A stretch of 64,000 nucleotides of DNA from Apiospora phragmitis (lineage: Eukaryota > Ascomycota > Sordariomycetes > Amphisphaeriales > Apiosporaceae), in contig JAQQWL010000005.1 in the NCBI GenBank assembly GCA_038363925.1, forward strand, positions 3,658,001 to 3,722,000, written 5' to 3'. Position numbers and translations under genes: made by a program. Below are positions 48,292-63,512 of the stretch, in pieces (position 1 is the stretch's first letter; each line of letters opens with the position of its first letter). Under the pieces are notes generated by a model. That model ran no database searches. It was given only the letters and a program-made list of their open reading frames with translations, and was not told the origin of the DNA.

Positions 48292-50820
48292 GATGGTTGG
48301 TTTAAAATCGGGTAGTTTTGTTGTTCTATAATCGCGAGCTGAGCAGGCGAGCAGGTGTAGGCAGTGAAACCATGAGAGCCCCGGCTGGGCCCGATGGGAC
48401 AGGAGGTTTTTGCTGCTATGTAGAGTTGGTTTCTTGCGGTAAGGAAAAAGTTGGGGTTGGTTTGTAGGTGTGTGCGATTCGGTGCCCGCCCGTTGAGGAA
48501 GAATGTGGATAAATTACGTCGATTGTGCCGCTTGTGAAGTGGTGACTCGATTGTTTCGCTCTTCTCTCTCTGCCGTATGTACGTTGGGGATTGGTATCTC
48601 GGGGGGAGGAATATGGATTTGCTGCTTTGGTGGTATGTAGAGTTGGAAAAGGAGAATGAGGAGACAATAGCATGCACCGCCAACCAAAAAGAGACGAGGA
48701 GTCACGGTCTGTCGCCAACCCGATAAGTGATTGAGTGTGTGTGAGCTGTTCCGCGGCTGCAAGCGAGTTGACGGCCAACACAATTGAATATGATTCGATG
48801 GATCCTGGCGGGCATCACAGAAACCCAGCGAAGGAAACAAGGGTCGGGCTGTTTTACGGGGCCTAACCTGGTAGAAGAAGGGGGGGCCATGCTACCGCGG
48901 ACCGTAGCCTTCAAGCCTTTTTTTTCCTCCCGTCTTCTTTTCGCAGGGAGAGCTTGAGGCCTGTTCTGTTAACGGGGAAGCCTGGCACCTGGAAAAAGTG
49001 ATGCACTGTGTGCTAGCACGACCTGGGACTACAAACATAGGCTTCAAACCCGCGGGGTTTTCCTCCATGGGCATGGCATCCTCGTGTCAAGTTAAGAGCA
49101 AAAGTTTCATGGTACGATTCGACCTCGTTTATTGGATGAAGACGTTGGCCGTGGCAGTACAGTCCTCCTAAGTCATTCAATATGTTATCCCTCTATGGTT
49201 CACCACCTGCCGTGTTGCTTGCACTTTGGGGTAGGTTAGAGAGATTCCTCTTCGGTCAGGATTGACTTCCGTCTGGCTTCAGCTCGTGGTTCGATTCAAC
49301 TTTGTAGCATGCCCAATCCCAGCCAGATTGGGCTGTAGGTTTTCCTTAGGTACAGGTATCGAAACGTAGACCGCCTATCGCCAGCACCTTTTGCTGGGCT
49401 CAGTCCTCGATGTATCATATCACAGCACGAGCGGGTAGCAGGACTTGTCGCGCAACGTCAGCCTGGCAGCCCTGATGTTCGCTCGCCTGTACTTATGTGT
49501 GTATATTTGATTGATGGGATCTTTTCAGCTCCCCCGCCAGCAACTATTCTTCCATATTCCATCTTCTCTTCTCGAAGTACACACGTACGGGGCTACTTGG
49601 CCATATCGATCAATGAAATCATCCACAGTGCCAGGACTGCATACTATAGTTCCCTCACTAGATCTGCCTGCCCAGCCTCAGCGCCCAAGCGCATGTCACT
49701 CCCTCCCTCACCGGCTCTCTGGCCCACACCAAATGGCCGCCCAAGCTTCCTAGAATAGCAAGGTCTCGCTCTCCTTTTTTGTAAAGGGTACCCGCCCCCT
49801 CACCGCAATTGCAGCAGGCATCAAAGTTCCTCGATACCCATACCCGCCCGGCTTCCCCTTCCCTCCCAAGGCTGTACGGCGGCATGGCCCATGAGCGAAT
49901 CGCTTGCTTGCTAGCATGCTACTGTACCAAAAACAAGTCGGAAACCCAACCGTTATTCTGTGATGAAGTCGGACCGGACCATTCATTGGATGATCACGAA
50001 TACGGATGTTATGTTTGTCTACGGGAATGGATGACCACTAGCAAGCCAGGTAGGTACTAACCTGCTATTTCGGTGTATCTAACTTGACCCGGGCTTGCTT
50101 GAGTACTATTACTGTAATCCAGAAGATCGTTCTGCTTCCTGGGTTGGTTGGGGTCGGACGTCATACTAATTGTAAGCCGGAAAACAATCACGAGACGGAA
50201 GGCCTCGATGCAAAGAAAAGCATACTTACCTCTCGCACAACGACAACAAAAAAGTAGTCCCGCCCAGACTCGCACGGTAATAACAGGTAGGTCGGTAGGG
50301 CCCGTCTTCTCGGTTCGTATCACACGGAAAAGGAAGAAAAAGGATGTGTTGGCCCAGGACGGGCGGCCGCGTCTTGAGACATCATTGACTCAAAAACCCG
50401 AAACGATAATTCAAGACAATTAAGAATACGTTGTGCGCCCCTTGATGGGCGCATTTTCTTTTTGTTGGCGTTCTCTGCTGCTTTTTTCTTCGTCTTTCTC
50501 TTTCTAAATCCCGAGTTCGCAACGTACGAACTGGATTTGAGAGCGATCAAGCATCGTCTTGCAAAATCTAATAAGGAACTGTAGACGAACCCCAGGATAA
50601 AATAACACCAAAGCAAGTCCATATACTGCTGCTGGGAATGAAAAACCCCTCAATCAGTCTGCTCCTTTTCCTGAGCAGTCCCTGTCATATCTCTACTCTA
50701 CTATATAGGTATGTAGATAGCGTGATGATGATGATGACGACGACGATGTCTAAATCTTTCTCTCTATGAGAACATAGATAATGCTGCTGCACCCTTTCTC
50801 ACGTTCTTCTTTTCTCGTAT
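48292..50820. other. 2.5-kb region without a supported gene
   Basis: The right half lies downstream of ATP sulfurylase and the left half upstream of the charged-protein gene. It holds its promoter, including a TGG/AAGG-rich strand, but no gene, tRNA or clear repeat that I can support. A (GATGATGACGAC)-like run lies at about 50723-50745. Confidence 0.4.
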
Positions 50821-54523
<3,703 letters not shown>

Positions 54524-55726
54524 CTAGTCCAGCTCAGGTATAGGCAGGTGATCGACAAGCTTCATCCGGAGCCCCAGCTTCTCCAGTGCCTCCAAGGCAT
54601 TCTTGTCTTTCAGGTCATCCGTCTCCTGCTTCGTCACGAGCACGAAGTCGTGCTTCAGCAGCCAGCTGCCCTCCTTGACACCATACTTCTCCGCCGTGGC
54701 CTTGTCCGCCTTGTCGAGGTCGACGATCAGGCTCTGCTTCACGCCGAAGACGGCATCGGAGGTCTCGTACTTGTCGCCTCGCACGTAGAGCGCACTGTTT
54801 TACCCCCTTCCGTATTAGTCTCCTACTATCTAACCTCCACTTCTTTTTTCTCTGGGGGAGTGAACCAAGCAGAGGAACAAAAAACTTACGTGATCAAGTG
54901 ATCCCAACCCTCCTTCTCAAACATAAAATGGAGATGTGCCGGTCTCCAGCAATGGCGCCCTAGCTTCTCGAGCAGCTTGCCCACGGGCCCGTCGTGGGGA
55001 ATGGGGTAGCTGACGGGCTTGATGCCCTTGAACCAGAACTGGCCCTCGGCGTCGCTGAGCATGACGCAGCGCTCGCTCGGCCCCTTCTCGTCGCGGCCCG
55101 CGTGCTGCACGTCGTAGTGGCCGCTGCTGTCCGTCTCCCAGATGTCGATCTTGACGTCGCGGATCGGCTGGCCATGGGTGTCCTTGACGGTGCAGACGCA
55201 GAGCAGCGGCTCACCTTCGGGGTCCGACGACATCTCGCCGCCGCTTGGCATGGTCGGCGCGTCGTGCGTGTGGAAGGGGCCCAGCACCGAGCCCTCGGTC
55301 GACAAGGGCGGCTTCGGATGGTTGATGCTGTCGACCAGGAGGGAGAGGCCGAGGATGTCGGAGAGGAGGATGAATTCCTGGTTGCATGATAAACGCCTGG
55401 TCAGACTTTCGTGGTACTTTCCTAGGACGATGGCATAGAAGGGCACGGGGCAATGGAGTTATTTCCCCCGAGATAGACAACAAACTTACATGGCGAACGT
55501 CGTTGCTGATCTGCCCGCAGCCGACAAGGAAGTTCAAAGCCGCCATCCATTCCTCGCTACTCAGTCTCGTTTCGCGAGCAAAGTCATGGAGATGTGTCAC
55601 GAGACGAGTCATCAGGTAAACGAGCCGCCGGTCGTTGCATTGCGAATTGATGCGGTTCGTGTTTGGGGTGATGTTGTCGATGGTCAGGTCCAGCAAGGGC
55701 GGCGCAGCATTGCTTTGGGAAGCCAT
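54524..55726 (-). CDS. Intradiol ring-cleavage dioxygenase (catechol/hydroxyquinol 1,2-dioxygenase type)
   Basis: A non-haem Fe(III) enzyme that opens catechol-type rings between the two hydroxyls, feeding aromatic breakdown to the 3-oxoadipate route. Exons 55726..55490, 55377..54890 and 54794..54524 give an intact 331-aa protein. The N-terminal helical dimerisation domain includes LMTRLVTHLHDFARETRLSS. GSVLGPFHTHDAP opens the catalytic domain. The four iron ligands are visible: Tyr in GHYDVQH, Tyr in PVSYPIPHDG, and both His in CWRPAHLHFM. LITALYVRGDKYETSDAVFG follows. There is no signal peptide, so it is cytosolic. The length, the extended N-terminal domain and the ligand spacing fit fungal hydroxyquinol or catechol 1,2-dioxygenases; which substrate is used cannot be decided here. 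Neighbours are unrelated. Confidence 0.92.
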
Positions 55727-57603
55727 TCTCAAGTGGTCGTCGGTATCAGGGCTAGCTGTTACAGCACAGCTCCGTGGGATATCGAGAAATAAAATCAAGT
55801 TTCAAGGAGAGGATAGATCAAGTGTAACGTAGACGAGGCTTGCAAACACCAAACCGAGGAGGTATTGCGAATCAATCCATCTTCAGTACTTAAGGTTGCG
55901 GTCCTAGAGTATACCCCGACGCGGACAGACCCTTATGTAAGTCTCAGTAATGCTGTGTCACTCGCGTACCAACAGGACGAGAGTCCACATCGTATCCATT
56001 GCCCGAGGCCGGCTGGGCCCCGGAAAGACGCATGGCAGCGTTGGCGAGACACGCTAGGGGACAACAAAGCCCCGACAGCGCCTGATCCTGAGGGTTACAG
56101 AGGTTGAAGAATTGCCATTTCTGACAACCCGTCAGCTCACCTCCCGCGCACACAAGTCTTTTGGGGTCTTTATTGCGCATCCTGGGTGGCATTTGCGTGG
56201 GGATTTCAATTCAAGTGAGGGGCTATTCTGGAGCTACTCACGCCATTCTGCTTATCGTCGAGATCAAACCTCGGAATGCGGGGTAGTTTCTGCATGGCCT
56301 CCCCGAGTAACGTCACTGCTCGTTAATTGCATACTCATTGATTGGTTACTGAATCCCGGCCATTGGTCTATCTTATGTTGGTTTCGTATGCTTTACTTGA
56401 TGGAAGAAAAGCATGCTACAATTCATCGTTGTCGTATTTGGTTCGATCGAAAGGGGAAGAACAAACAGCGTTGACTGGCAGGGGCGCAGGAGGTTAGGTT
56501 CGAGGTTTCAAAATAAAATGCGATCTTTGGGATCGAGCAACCGATGACAACAGGCGGAGTTATGATAGACTCCTGCCACTGGTGAAGAAGACTAAGAAAC
56601 CGCAAGTTATAAGTCGGCAATGAACAGCACGGGTTAAGAGGGAACTCCATTGCTCAGTTCGCCACACTAACCAACAGACCATTCTCTTCAAGGGGAGAGA
56701 TGAAATAGGGTCAATAGAAAGGGGGAAGTACTTCAGCCATTCAATAAGCTTGCACGACGTCTCAATCATGCCAGGGGCTATGGTAAAAATCATCGACAAG
56801 GACATCATGAACACCATGGCCTATCCGACAGTAAAGGGTGTCAAACTAGAGGACGGGAGTAAATTCATGTCAAGAAAGTCATACTACCTGCAGGTGTGAT
56901 GGAGACATCATAGGTCATTGCCCTCCCCATCGTGAGCCCTACGCTGGAGTTCAAGAAGCATGGAGTTGGAGGCGTGTTCGATTCTCCCAGGTGGGATAGG
57001 ACTTGGTCAGCTATCCACTTGCCCCTTTTTGGTGATTTTAGACCTGTCATCACATACTTTGCCGAAGGCCACCAGGGCATCCAGTCAGAACGTCTTCTGC
57101 GATCAAGAAGCCCCTGGCGGCTACCATAACACGGAATAGCTGGATCATAACAAAGCAACTATCTATCAGCGTCGTTGGGGCGACGAGACAACCAAACAGG
57201 GAGTGGCTCGCTGGCGGTGGAACGACTGGGTGACAATGGGATAGCTGCCAAAAGAATCTATGATGACAGACAAGACAGGCCGACGAAAGCACCACTGTGC
57301 GTGCTGGTTCAAGTCAAGGCAATTGCTAACCTACATGTAATTGGTCCTGATTTCCCATGTAATTGTAGCATGTGCACAGACCAGTTTGAGTCGTTGGCCA
57401 CCAAGAAATATTCACATCCTGATGGGACACTTAGCGAGTGCTAAAATTACGTATCTCTGATCAAAACGTTGGAAATCGACGCTTCAATAACATTTTTCCA
57501 GGGCTTCCTATTCTCAACACTGATAGCATTTGCCTCACGTCGGTTTGAAATTCAGTTTTTGGTCAGTGTTCACAGCAGTTGGTAACACCATATTTGCAGC
57601 ATC
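55727..57603. other. 1.9-kb divergent promoter region
   Basis: The stretch lies between the dioxygenase (minus) and the TPR gene (plus). A minus-strand open frame at 56865..57158 (97 codons) has no recognised motif. Nothing else is supported. Confidence 0.4.
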
Positions 57604-59157
57604 ATGGCTCGACGCAACCACAAGGATCATCTTAAAGAAGCCAAGCCAAAACCGAAAAAAGAGCAGGTGAGGTCACCAAATACCCCACTCTTCCAAGAAT
57701 GCCCTACTGATACCATAACAGAAGCTGGAGACTGCAAGTGACTTTGAGAATGCTGCCAGCGAACATGAAGAGGCCGCTGGGAAGTGGCGTGCCGGCGACG
57801 CTGCCAAGTCCATGAGGTTCTTCCAACGCGCCATTGATACTTACGATCAAGGCCTGAAGGCATTCCCCCAAGACCTGGATCTGGCCTACAACAAGGCTCG
57901 CATATTCCTCGAGGTCGCCGAGCATCCTGCACTACTCAGCCAGCTGCGTGAAACGTCGCTCGACTGGCTTCAAAGGGGCTTGGAGGCGCATCGCTATGCT
58001 CTGAGCGTGGACCCAAACAACGCTGACACGCTCTTCAACACTTCTCAGATCTTGACCAGCATTGCGGAAGAGATCGCCAATGGCGACGACGTCTCTGATG
58101 AAGAAGCCTTCAAGGCGCTTCAAGAAGCGATGAATTTGCAGCAAAAGTGCTTGAACATCCAGGAGGCGAAGTTGCAGGAGACTCTCGCGCAGCAGAAGCT
58201 GGCAGCGGAACAGCCCACGTCACAGGAAACAGACATGGCAGGCGCAAGTGCCAGTGCTGAGGCTTCGACGGAACAGGAAGCTTCTGGTGAAGAGTACCAG
58301 GATGTTACGGTCATCGAACCTGTCACCCACGAGATCGTCATCGACACACTGCTAGTGCAGCTAAGGACTCTGACGACATTCTGCAATGTCCGTAGTGCTT
58401 CTCCGGAGACTTCGAGCCCAGCATGGCTTCAGGGGCGGAGGAACGATCGAAAGAGATCCTTTCTAAGCTGCAAATCCTGTCGAAAGACCAACTCGAGAAA
58501 CTTCCAGAAATTGCTCTCACAAAGGCGGCCTTTTCTTCTGCATTACTGGAAGTTGGGTACAGATCTGGCAACCTCGATGCGATCACATACAAGGCCGAAC
58601 GAGATACGGCATTCTCGATACCGGAGCTCGAACTCGAGAAATCCCATGAGGCTCTTGTTGCCAATGCTCGCTCTCTGGTGTCGTTCAGCTCAGCACTGGC
58701 AGAGGTACAGTTCACAGACGCCCAGTATCTGGCCACTCTGCGCTGGAATGCATTGACCGAGGGCATCAAGAGCCTGAAGATGGCTTCCGAGGTACAAGGC
58801 ATCGACAATGACGAGAAATCCATAAGCCACATGCTGCGGGGTGACTGCTCGCTGCAATTGCATAACCTGCGATACATGCCATGGTCACACCAGTCAGCCG
58901 CCACCAATGCTGCCCAAAATCTCAAGAACGCAACGGTGTTCTACCGCAACGCGAAGGCGTTGTCGTCTGACGCGGAGCAGAAGAGTGTGGCTGGGTTGCG
59001 AGCAGTGGTTACAGAGTATATATCTACCTTGGAAGAAGGCCAACCTGCCGATATTGGAGCAATTATCAAATCAAGTGCTGGTGACCCTGCATGGGTCATG
59101 GAGCAACTGGAGGATATGATGGCCGATTGTGTTCTACCACCGGGCCTTTTCGAGTGA
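57604..59157 (+). CDS. TPR-repeat protein, possibly an Acl4-like ribosomal-protein chaperone
   Basis: Exon 1 (57604..57666) encodes a very basic start, MARRNHKDHLKEAKPKPKKE. A 55-nt intron (57667..57721, GTGAGG...ACAG) leads to TPR-like helical pairs: EEAAGKWRAGDAAKSMRFFQ, then DLAYNKARIFLEVAEHP and ALSVDPNNADTLFNTSQILT. A Gln/Ala/Glu-rich linker and a second helical half follow (GDCSLQLHNLRYMPW; ending DCVLPPGLFE). The frame slips between 58397 and 58423, consistent with one missing base before ATGGCTTCAG. The corrected protein is about 499 aa. The basic N-terminus plus TPR solenoid recalls fungal Acl4, the chaperone of ribosomal protein L4, but I am not certain of this. Probably cytosolic or nuclear. 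Confidence 0.75.
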
Positions 59158-59637
59158 AAAGGGGGGCTCTAAGCTGCAAGGACCCATTTCAGACTCGCCA
59201 GAATAAGAATAGAGTAAAAATAAGAAAAAGTTAACTTTTGAAGGGCTGTAACAAATGTCGAAGACCTTTTCTGGAGAATTATGTCAGTTGCACAATTGGC
59301 CATGAAGTATGGCAACTTGCCTACCCATGCCGGCATGCAATTTAGCCGGCAACGCTCTGCCCGACCTCAGATCAGAGCCTTACATCTCAGAGCGGAGTTG
59401 AGATGAAATTCTAGCTACACGCTGACAAGAAAGCATGTTTATAACTCGACCAGCTGCGCAAGTCAAGCTCGCTGGTCCCGGGTCAACATGCTTCCCAGAT
59501 AGGAGGCTCGATTCACCGTTGCCCGTGCCTTGCGACTTGAGCCGCCTGATACACATTATGTCGGTCCTATCGCGATCTTGCATACGACGACAAACGAACT
59601 CCGCTTGACAAGAATATTCCGAGAGATACAGGAAAGA
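59158..59637. other. Short spacer
   Basis: It holds the 3' flank of the TPR gene and the likely promoter of the small secreted-protein gene. No further feature is seen. Confidence 0.4.
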
Positions 59638-60096
59638 ATGCATATCGGGTGTTTCCCAGCCATCCTCGCCGTCCTCGCCACCACCCAGGTACAACCTGTC
59701 GCATCCCTCCCCCGTCGATACGACAATGAAAACGACGACCCGGTCGAACCCACGACGCCCAATTGCGCCGACCTCGCCGCCAAGACGCCGTGCTGGGCCC
59801 TGACCAACGGCCGCTGGACCACCATCGGCGGCGGCGCCAACACCATCTGGTTCCGCGAGAACGAGATGTTGCTCTCGATACGGAGCACCCTGGCTTGCGA
59901 GGGGGTGGCGGCGGGGGAAGATTATGATGATCTGTCCAGTATCACGATCGAGGCGTCCACGGGCTTGCTGCCGGCTTCGGCGGCTAGGTGTGCGGCGTCG
60001 CTTACTCTGTTCGGGTTTCGGTATGAGTGCTACATCAGCAGTGTGAGCGTGCCGCCGGAGGCAGGCAAGCTTGGTACTGGTTCCTTCATCCAATGA
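59638..60096 (+). CDS. Small secreted cysteine-containing protein, 152 aa
   Basis: The start at 59638 is chosen because it opens a clear signal peptide (MHIGCFPAILAVLATTQVQP, cleavage near VASLP-RR). The mature part is about 125 residues with five cysteines (NCAD, PCWA, ACEG, RCAA, ECYI). It is rich in Asp/Ala/Thr, with WFRENEMLLS and CAASLTLFGFRYECYIS. There is no known domain. The longer frame from 59530 adds a non-hydrophobic lead and looks less likely. No intron is evident. Small secreted proteins with several cysteines are common in fungi, with roles ranging from surface proteins to secreted signals. No function can be assigned here. Confidence 0.55.
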   Translation: MHIGCFPAILAVLATTQVQPVASLPRRYDNENDDPVEPTTPNCADLAAKTPCWALTNGRWTTIGGGANTIWFRENEMLLSIRSTLACEGVAAGEDYDDLSSITIEASTGLLPASAARCAASLTLFGFRYECYISSVSVPPEAGKLGTGSFIQ

Positions 60097-60346
60097 ACCG
60101 TGGGGGCCACGATCGTTCAGCGGCAAGCCCTATGTTCATGATACTGGTCTGATGAGTGCAGGGAGAAGCTGGAACGTTGTGTTCCATTTCGTTAGGAGAG
60201 GGTATTACTTCTGTTATGAATAAATGACTATTGACTGGGGTATCTATTCAGCGGCAAATCACTACAACAATAATAACGAAATATTACAGAAGCTTTCTCG
60301 AGAAGATCGCTAACGATTAATACCACTTCAAAATCCCGTCGTTATA

Positions 60347-61530
60347 TCATATTTCCGCAACCAACTTCTTCGCCGAAACGCCCCTTCTCAACCTATCCAG
60401 CGCCGTATGCACAAACTCCAACCCCTTCCCCACGACCTTGGGCTCGGGCGCCGCCACAAACCGCCCCGTCGCCAACGCCCGCGGCAGAAAACCCGCATAG
60501 ATGGCCGTGCCGACCTCGTTCCCCTCGAGCGTGGTGCCGACGACGACATTGGACCGGATGCCGTGCCGCACGCGCTGGACCCACAGCCAGACCGAGAACG
60601 ACAGCATGCACCAGATGCGCGCCGGAAGTCCCGCGTCTTTATTCTCGGGGGTCGGGTACGAGACCCGCGACAGGAAACGGCGACTACTACCACGTTCGGA
60701 TGGGACCTGTCGCAAGACCTCGACGCAGCCGCGGCCCGCGTCGCTGCCGATCGAGAGGGCGCCTACTACCTTCTTGCCTTGGCAGAATCGCACGATCTCG
60801 GAGACGGCCGTGCCGTTGGGGTTTCCGGAGCGGTAGTCGAACGCTGCCGCCGTGCCGAGCGATTTCACGAGGTCGAAGTTGCGCGGCGAGCACGTCGTGA
60901 CGACCTCGTAGCCCGCGGCGCACGCGAGCTGGATCGCGTTGCAGCCGACGCTGGTGGAGCCGCCCCAGATGAGCAGCGTTTCCTTCTCGGCCTTCTCCTT
61001 CTTGTTCTCGTCGTTCCCACCCCCATCACCGGCAACAACTGGATGCCGCAACGCCAGCTGGTCCTTCTGGAAGAGACCGCGGCCCGCTCGAACGACAGGG
61101 CGTCCGGGATCGGGGCCACCATGCGGGCCTGCAGGAGGACGTAGTGCTGGAACGCGCCCATGGCGGGATCGTTGAACTTCTTCTCGGAGCCGAGGGCGTG
61201 GCCGACGACGCGGTCGCCGGGGCGGAAGAACAACCGCTTCTTCCCCGCCACTCCCTCCTCCTCCTCCTCCTCCTCCTCCTCGGAGCTTAGTAGTGGTCGT
61301 CCGACCTCGACGACCGTGCCCGCGACGTCGGAGCCCAGGACGTGCGGACACCGGACCCAGCCGTACAGGAGGCCGCCTAGGTCCTGCTTGATGTACTCGA
61401 TGGGGTTGACGGCGACCGCTGTGACGCGGACGAGGAGCTGGTTCGAGCCGGGGGTGGGGTAGGGGGCTGGCTTGACGGCCAGGGGGCGGACTTTCTCGCC
61501 CATGAGGTAGGCAGCTCTGTTTTCCGGCAT
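60347..61530 (-). CDS. MDR-family zinc-free alcohol dehydrogenase / enoyl-reductase-like protein, frame broken
   Basis: A medium-chain dehydrogenase/reductase that probably uses NADPH; the substrate is unknown. The start at 61530 has a good context (cacaagATGC). The N-terminal GroES-like domain shows AVAVNPIEYIKQDLGGLLYG, LGSDVAGTVVEVG, FRPGDRVVGHALG and ALSFERAA. A Glu run (about nine) from a (CTC)n repeat sits in a surface loop. The Rossmann half has LLIWGGSTSVGCNAIQLACA and YEVVTTCSPRN, and ends VSAKKLVAEI. No zinc ligands are visible, as in the enoyl-reductase and quinone-oxidoreductase branch. At about 61078-61085 the sequence jumps from SFERAA in one frame to GLFQKDQLAL in another. The usual linking segment (about 10 residues, VLPLGLSTAA-like in relatives) is missing, so this looks like a small internal deletion plus frame change rather than a single-base slip. 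Confidence 0.78.
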
Positions 61531-61590
61531 CTTGTGGTGATGGTTCGTTGAGAGCGGCACGATATCAGATTAGGAATTGGCTGTTGTTCC

Positions 61591-61600
61591 TATATAACTT
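61591..61600 (-). promoter_or_regulatory. Candidate TATA box for the MDR gene
   Basis: The minus strand reads GTTATATAGG about 65 bp before the ATG at 61530, a plausible core-promoter distance. Motif match only. Confidence 0.3.
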
Positions 61601-63400
61601 CTAAATTCCAGTGTTAATCCACGTTGTCTTAGTAGTATTATGTTCCTGCTACTCAGCCCAGCAAGGGGTGAAAGAGCTTGGTTTATATATCATCCCGTCA
61701 TGACAGTTCACTTCCTTTCCTGCAGTCTACCTGCCAACACCCAAGCGATCGAGACTGGCAATCGTTTCGCCTCGAGATCGCGAAGGTCTGTATAACGAAT
61801 GAGCCCCGGGTGCTCATGGTAGAGCATATGGAATTCGTGAATGCGAGCCTGGGAAAGCTAGTAGACTGAAAGGCGGGCGAATATTCCCTCCGTGGCCATG
61901 GGGGTTTTGTTCGCATCCAAGAACCTCGATCGCTCGGAACGCTCGCTCGCCCAAGTCATGGGCGGCGGCCAAGTGTATTCGCCCGTGCCGGGGTTCGAGG
62001 TGCGGCTGATAGGGTGAATCGCCCGTCCGGGTTGGGTAACTACGTCATGACTTCGCCCGTATATACGGATCGCGCATGTGTAACCCACACGTTGGCTCTA
62101 ACTTGGCAGTTATCAAAAGAAGAATCAACACTGCCCCCAGCAGCATTGTTACTTCCCAAATAACGTGTCCGACAGGCATTAGACGTTGTGGTGGTGGCTC
62201 AGCGTACATATGCCTACATCACATGACCTGACTGAACATGCAGAGGCGGCAGAGTGATGCATGACATACATGTCGATTGTAACACCGTTCAATTGGGAGC
62301 AGGTGCATATGTAGACTTGATTGGGTGCCAGGATCTCCTTTGTCACGTAGCACCATCTGTGGCTTTTGCGCCGCATGGCGACATCATTGCACAGGAGACA
62401 AGAAACATCGGAATAGGAGAAGATATGCTAGTTAACGAATGCTTGATTGTACATGGGAAATGAGACAAAGGAATACTGTCTCAACCGTCAATCCATAAAA
62501 AATCAATTCCAACAGAGGCCGCACAGCGTGTACTCCAAAAGTGACCGAGATGCAAAAGAAAATGCAGAGAGACCTGAATAACCTGTCCTTGCACCAAACA
62601 CAAAGAGCCTGCCCCCCGTGAGAAACGCCATTCTATGAACATGATAGTACATAACAGCACCCATGCGTGAGCCCATCCTTCTTATACCGTCTATTGTCAA
62701 GTGAGTGTTGTTGGACCGGTGCTGTCATCCCGGATGATTGGTTCTGTCGATTTCGAGATGGCCTATCTGAAGGCCGAGTAGAGCGTGAAAGAAAGTAGCA
62801 ATGGAAAATAGGAACGACAAGAGAGAATGTGAAACGAGAGGAAGTAGGTCGTCGTCTGGTCAAGCGAAGTCACCAGTGTGCTTGATTGTTGGCCCAACCC
62901 TCGAATGTTGTAGGCTGTTGGAACTCGTGAGAAGGGCGTGAAGGGGGGTTCCGGGGCCAGACCCCGAGCCCATAACCGATGCGCAGCAGGCCCTCAGTGA
63001 TGCTTCTTGGACCTGGACTTGTGCACCTCAACTATGCAATTTCCACAGCGCATAACCTGACAGCCGGCACAATAATCGTTCACGGCGATAGTCATTGGGC
63101 CAGAATGGCACTGGCACTATATAGCCAAAGAGTTAGAAGAGAAGTTATCATTGGAGTCAATGAGGCGTGCTTACGCAGTACCAGGTTGCGGTCTTGGGGC
63201 GCCATTCTTGCGGATTGCTGTGAATGAACTGGAAATGTATAGATATAGTATAGTAGTGGGTAGAGGATTCAGGGTAGGAGAATGATGTTCGATTGAAGTG
63301 ATGTTCCTTGAGGAGATAACTCGAAACCACGAAGCATCATTGAGATCTTATAGAACACTTACAGGATATCATGTCGAGTCCATCGGGCACCAGTAATGCT
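61601..63400. other. 1.8-kb region without a supported gene
   Basis: Only short open frames without domain or start-context support occur. A small frame at 62979..63227 has no recognised motif. Confidence 0.4.
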
Positions 63401-63512
63401 AAAATTCTGCCCTCATCGCCATGTCGAATATGCCTTCGTCGGTAGGGGCGAACCGCTTTCGCCTATCATCTCAGTCGAGGCAACGAAGAGCAAGGTGATG
63501 ATCCATCTCAAG

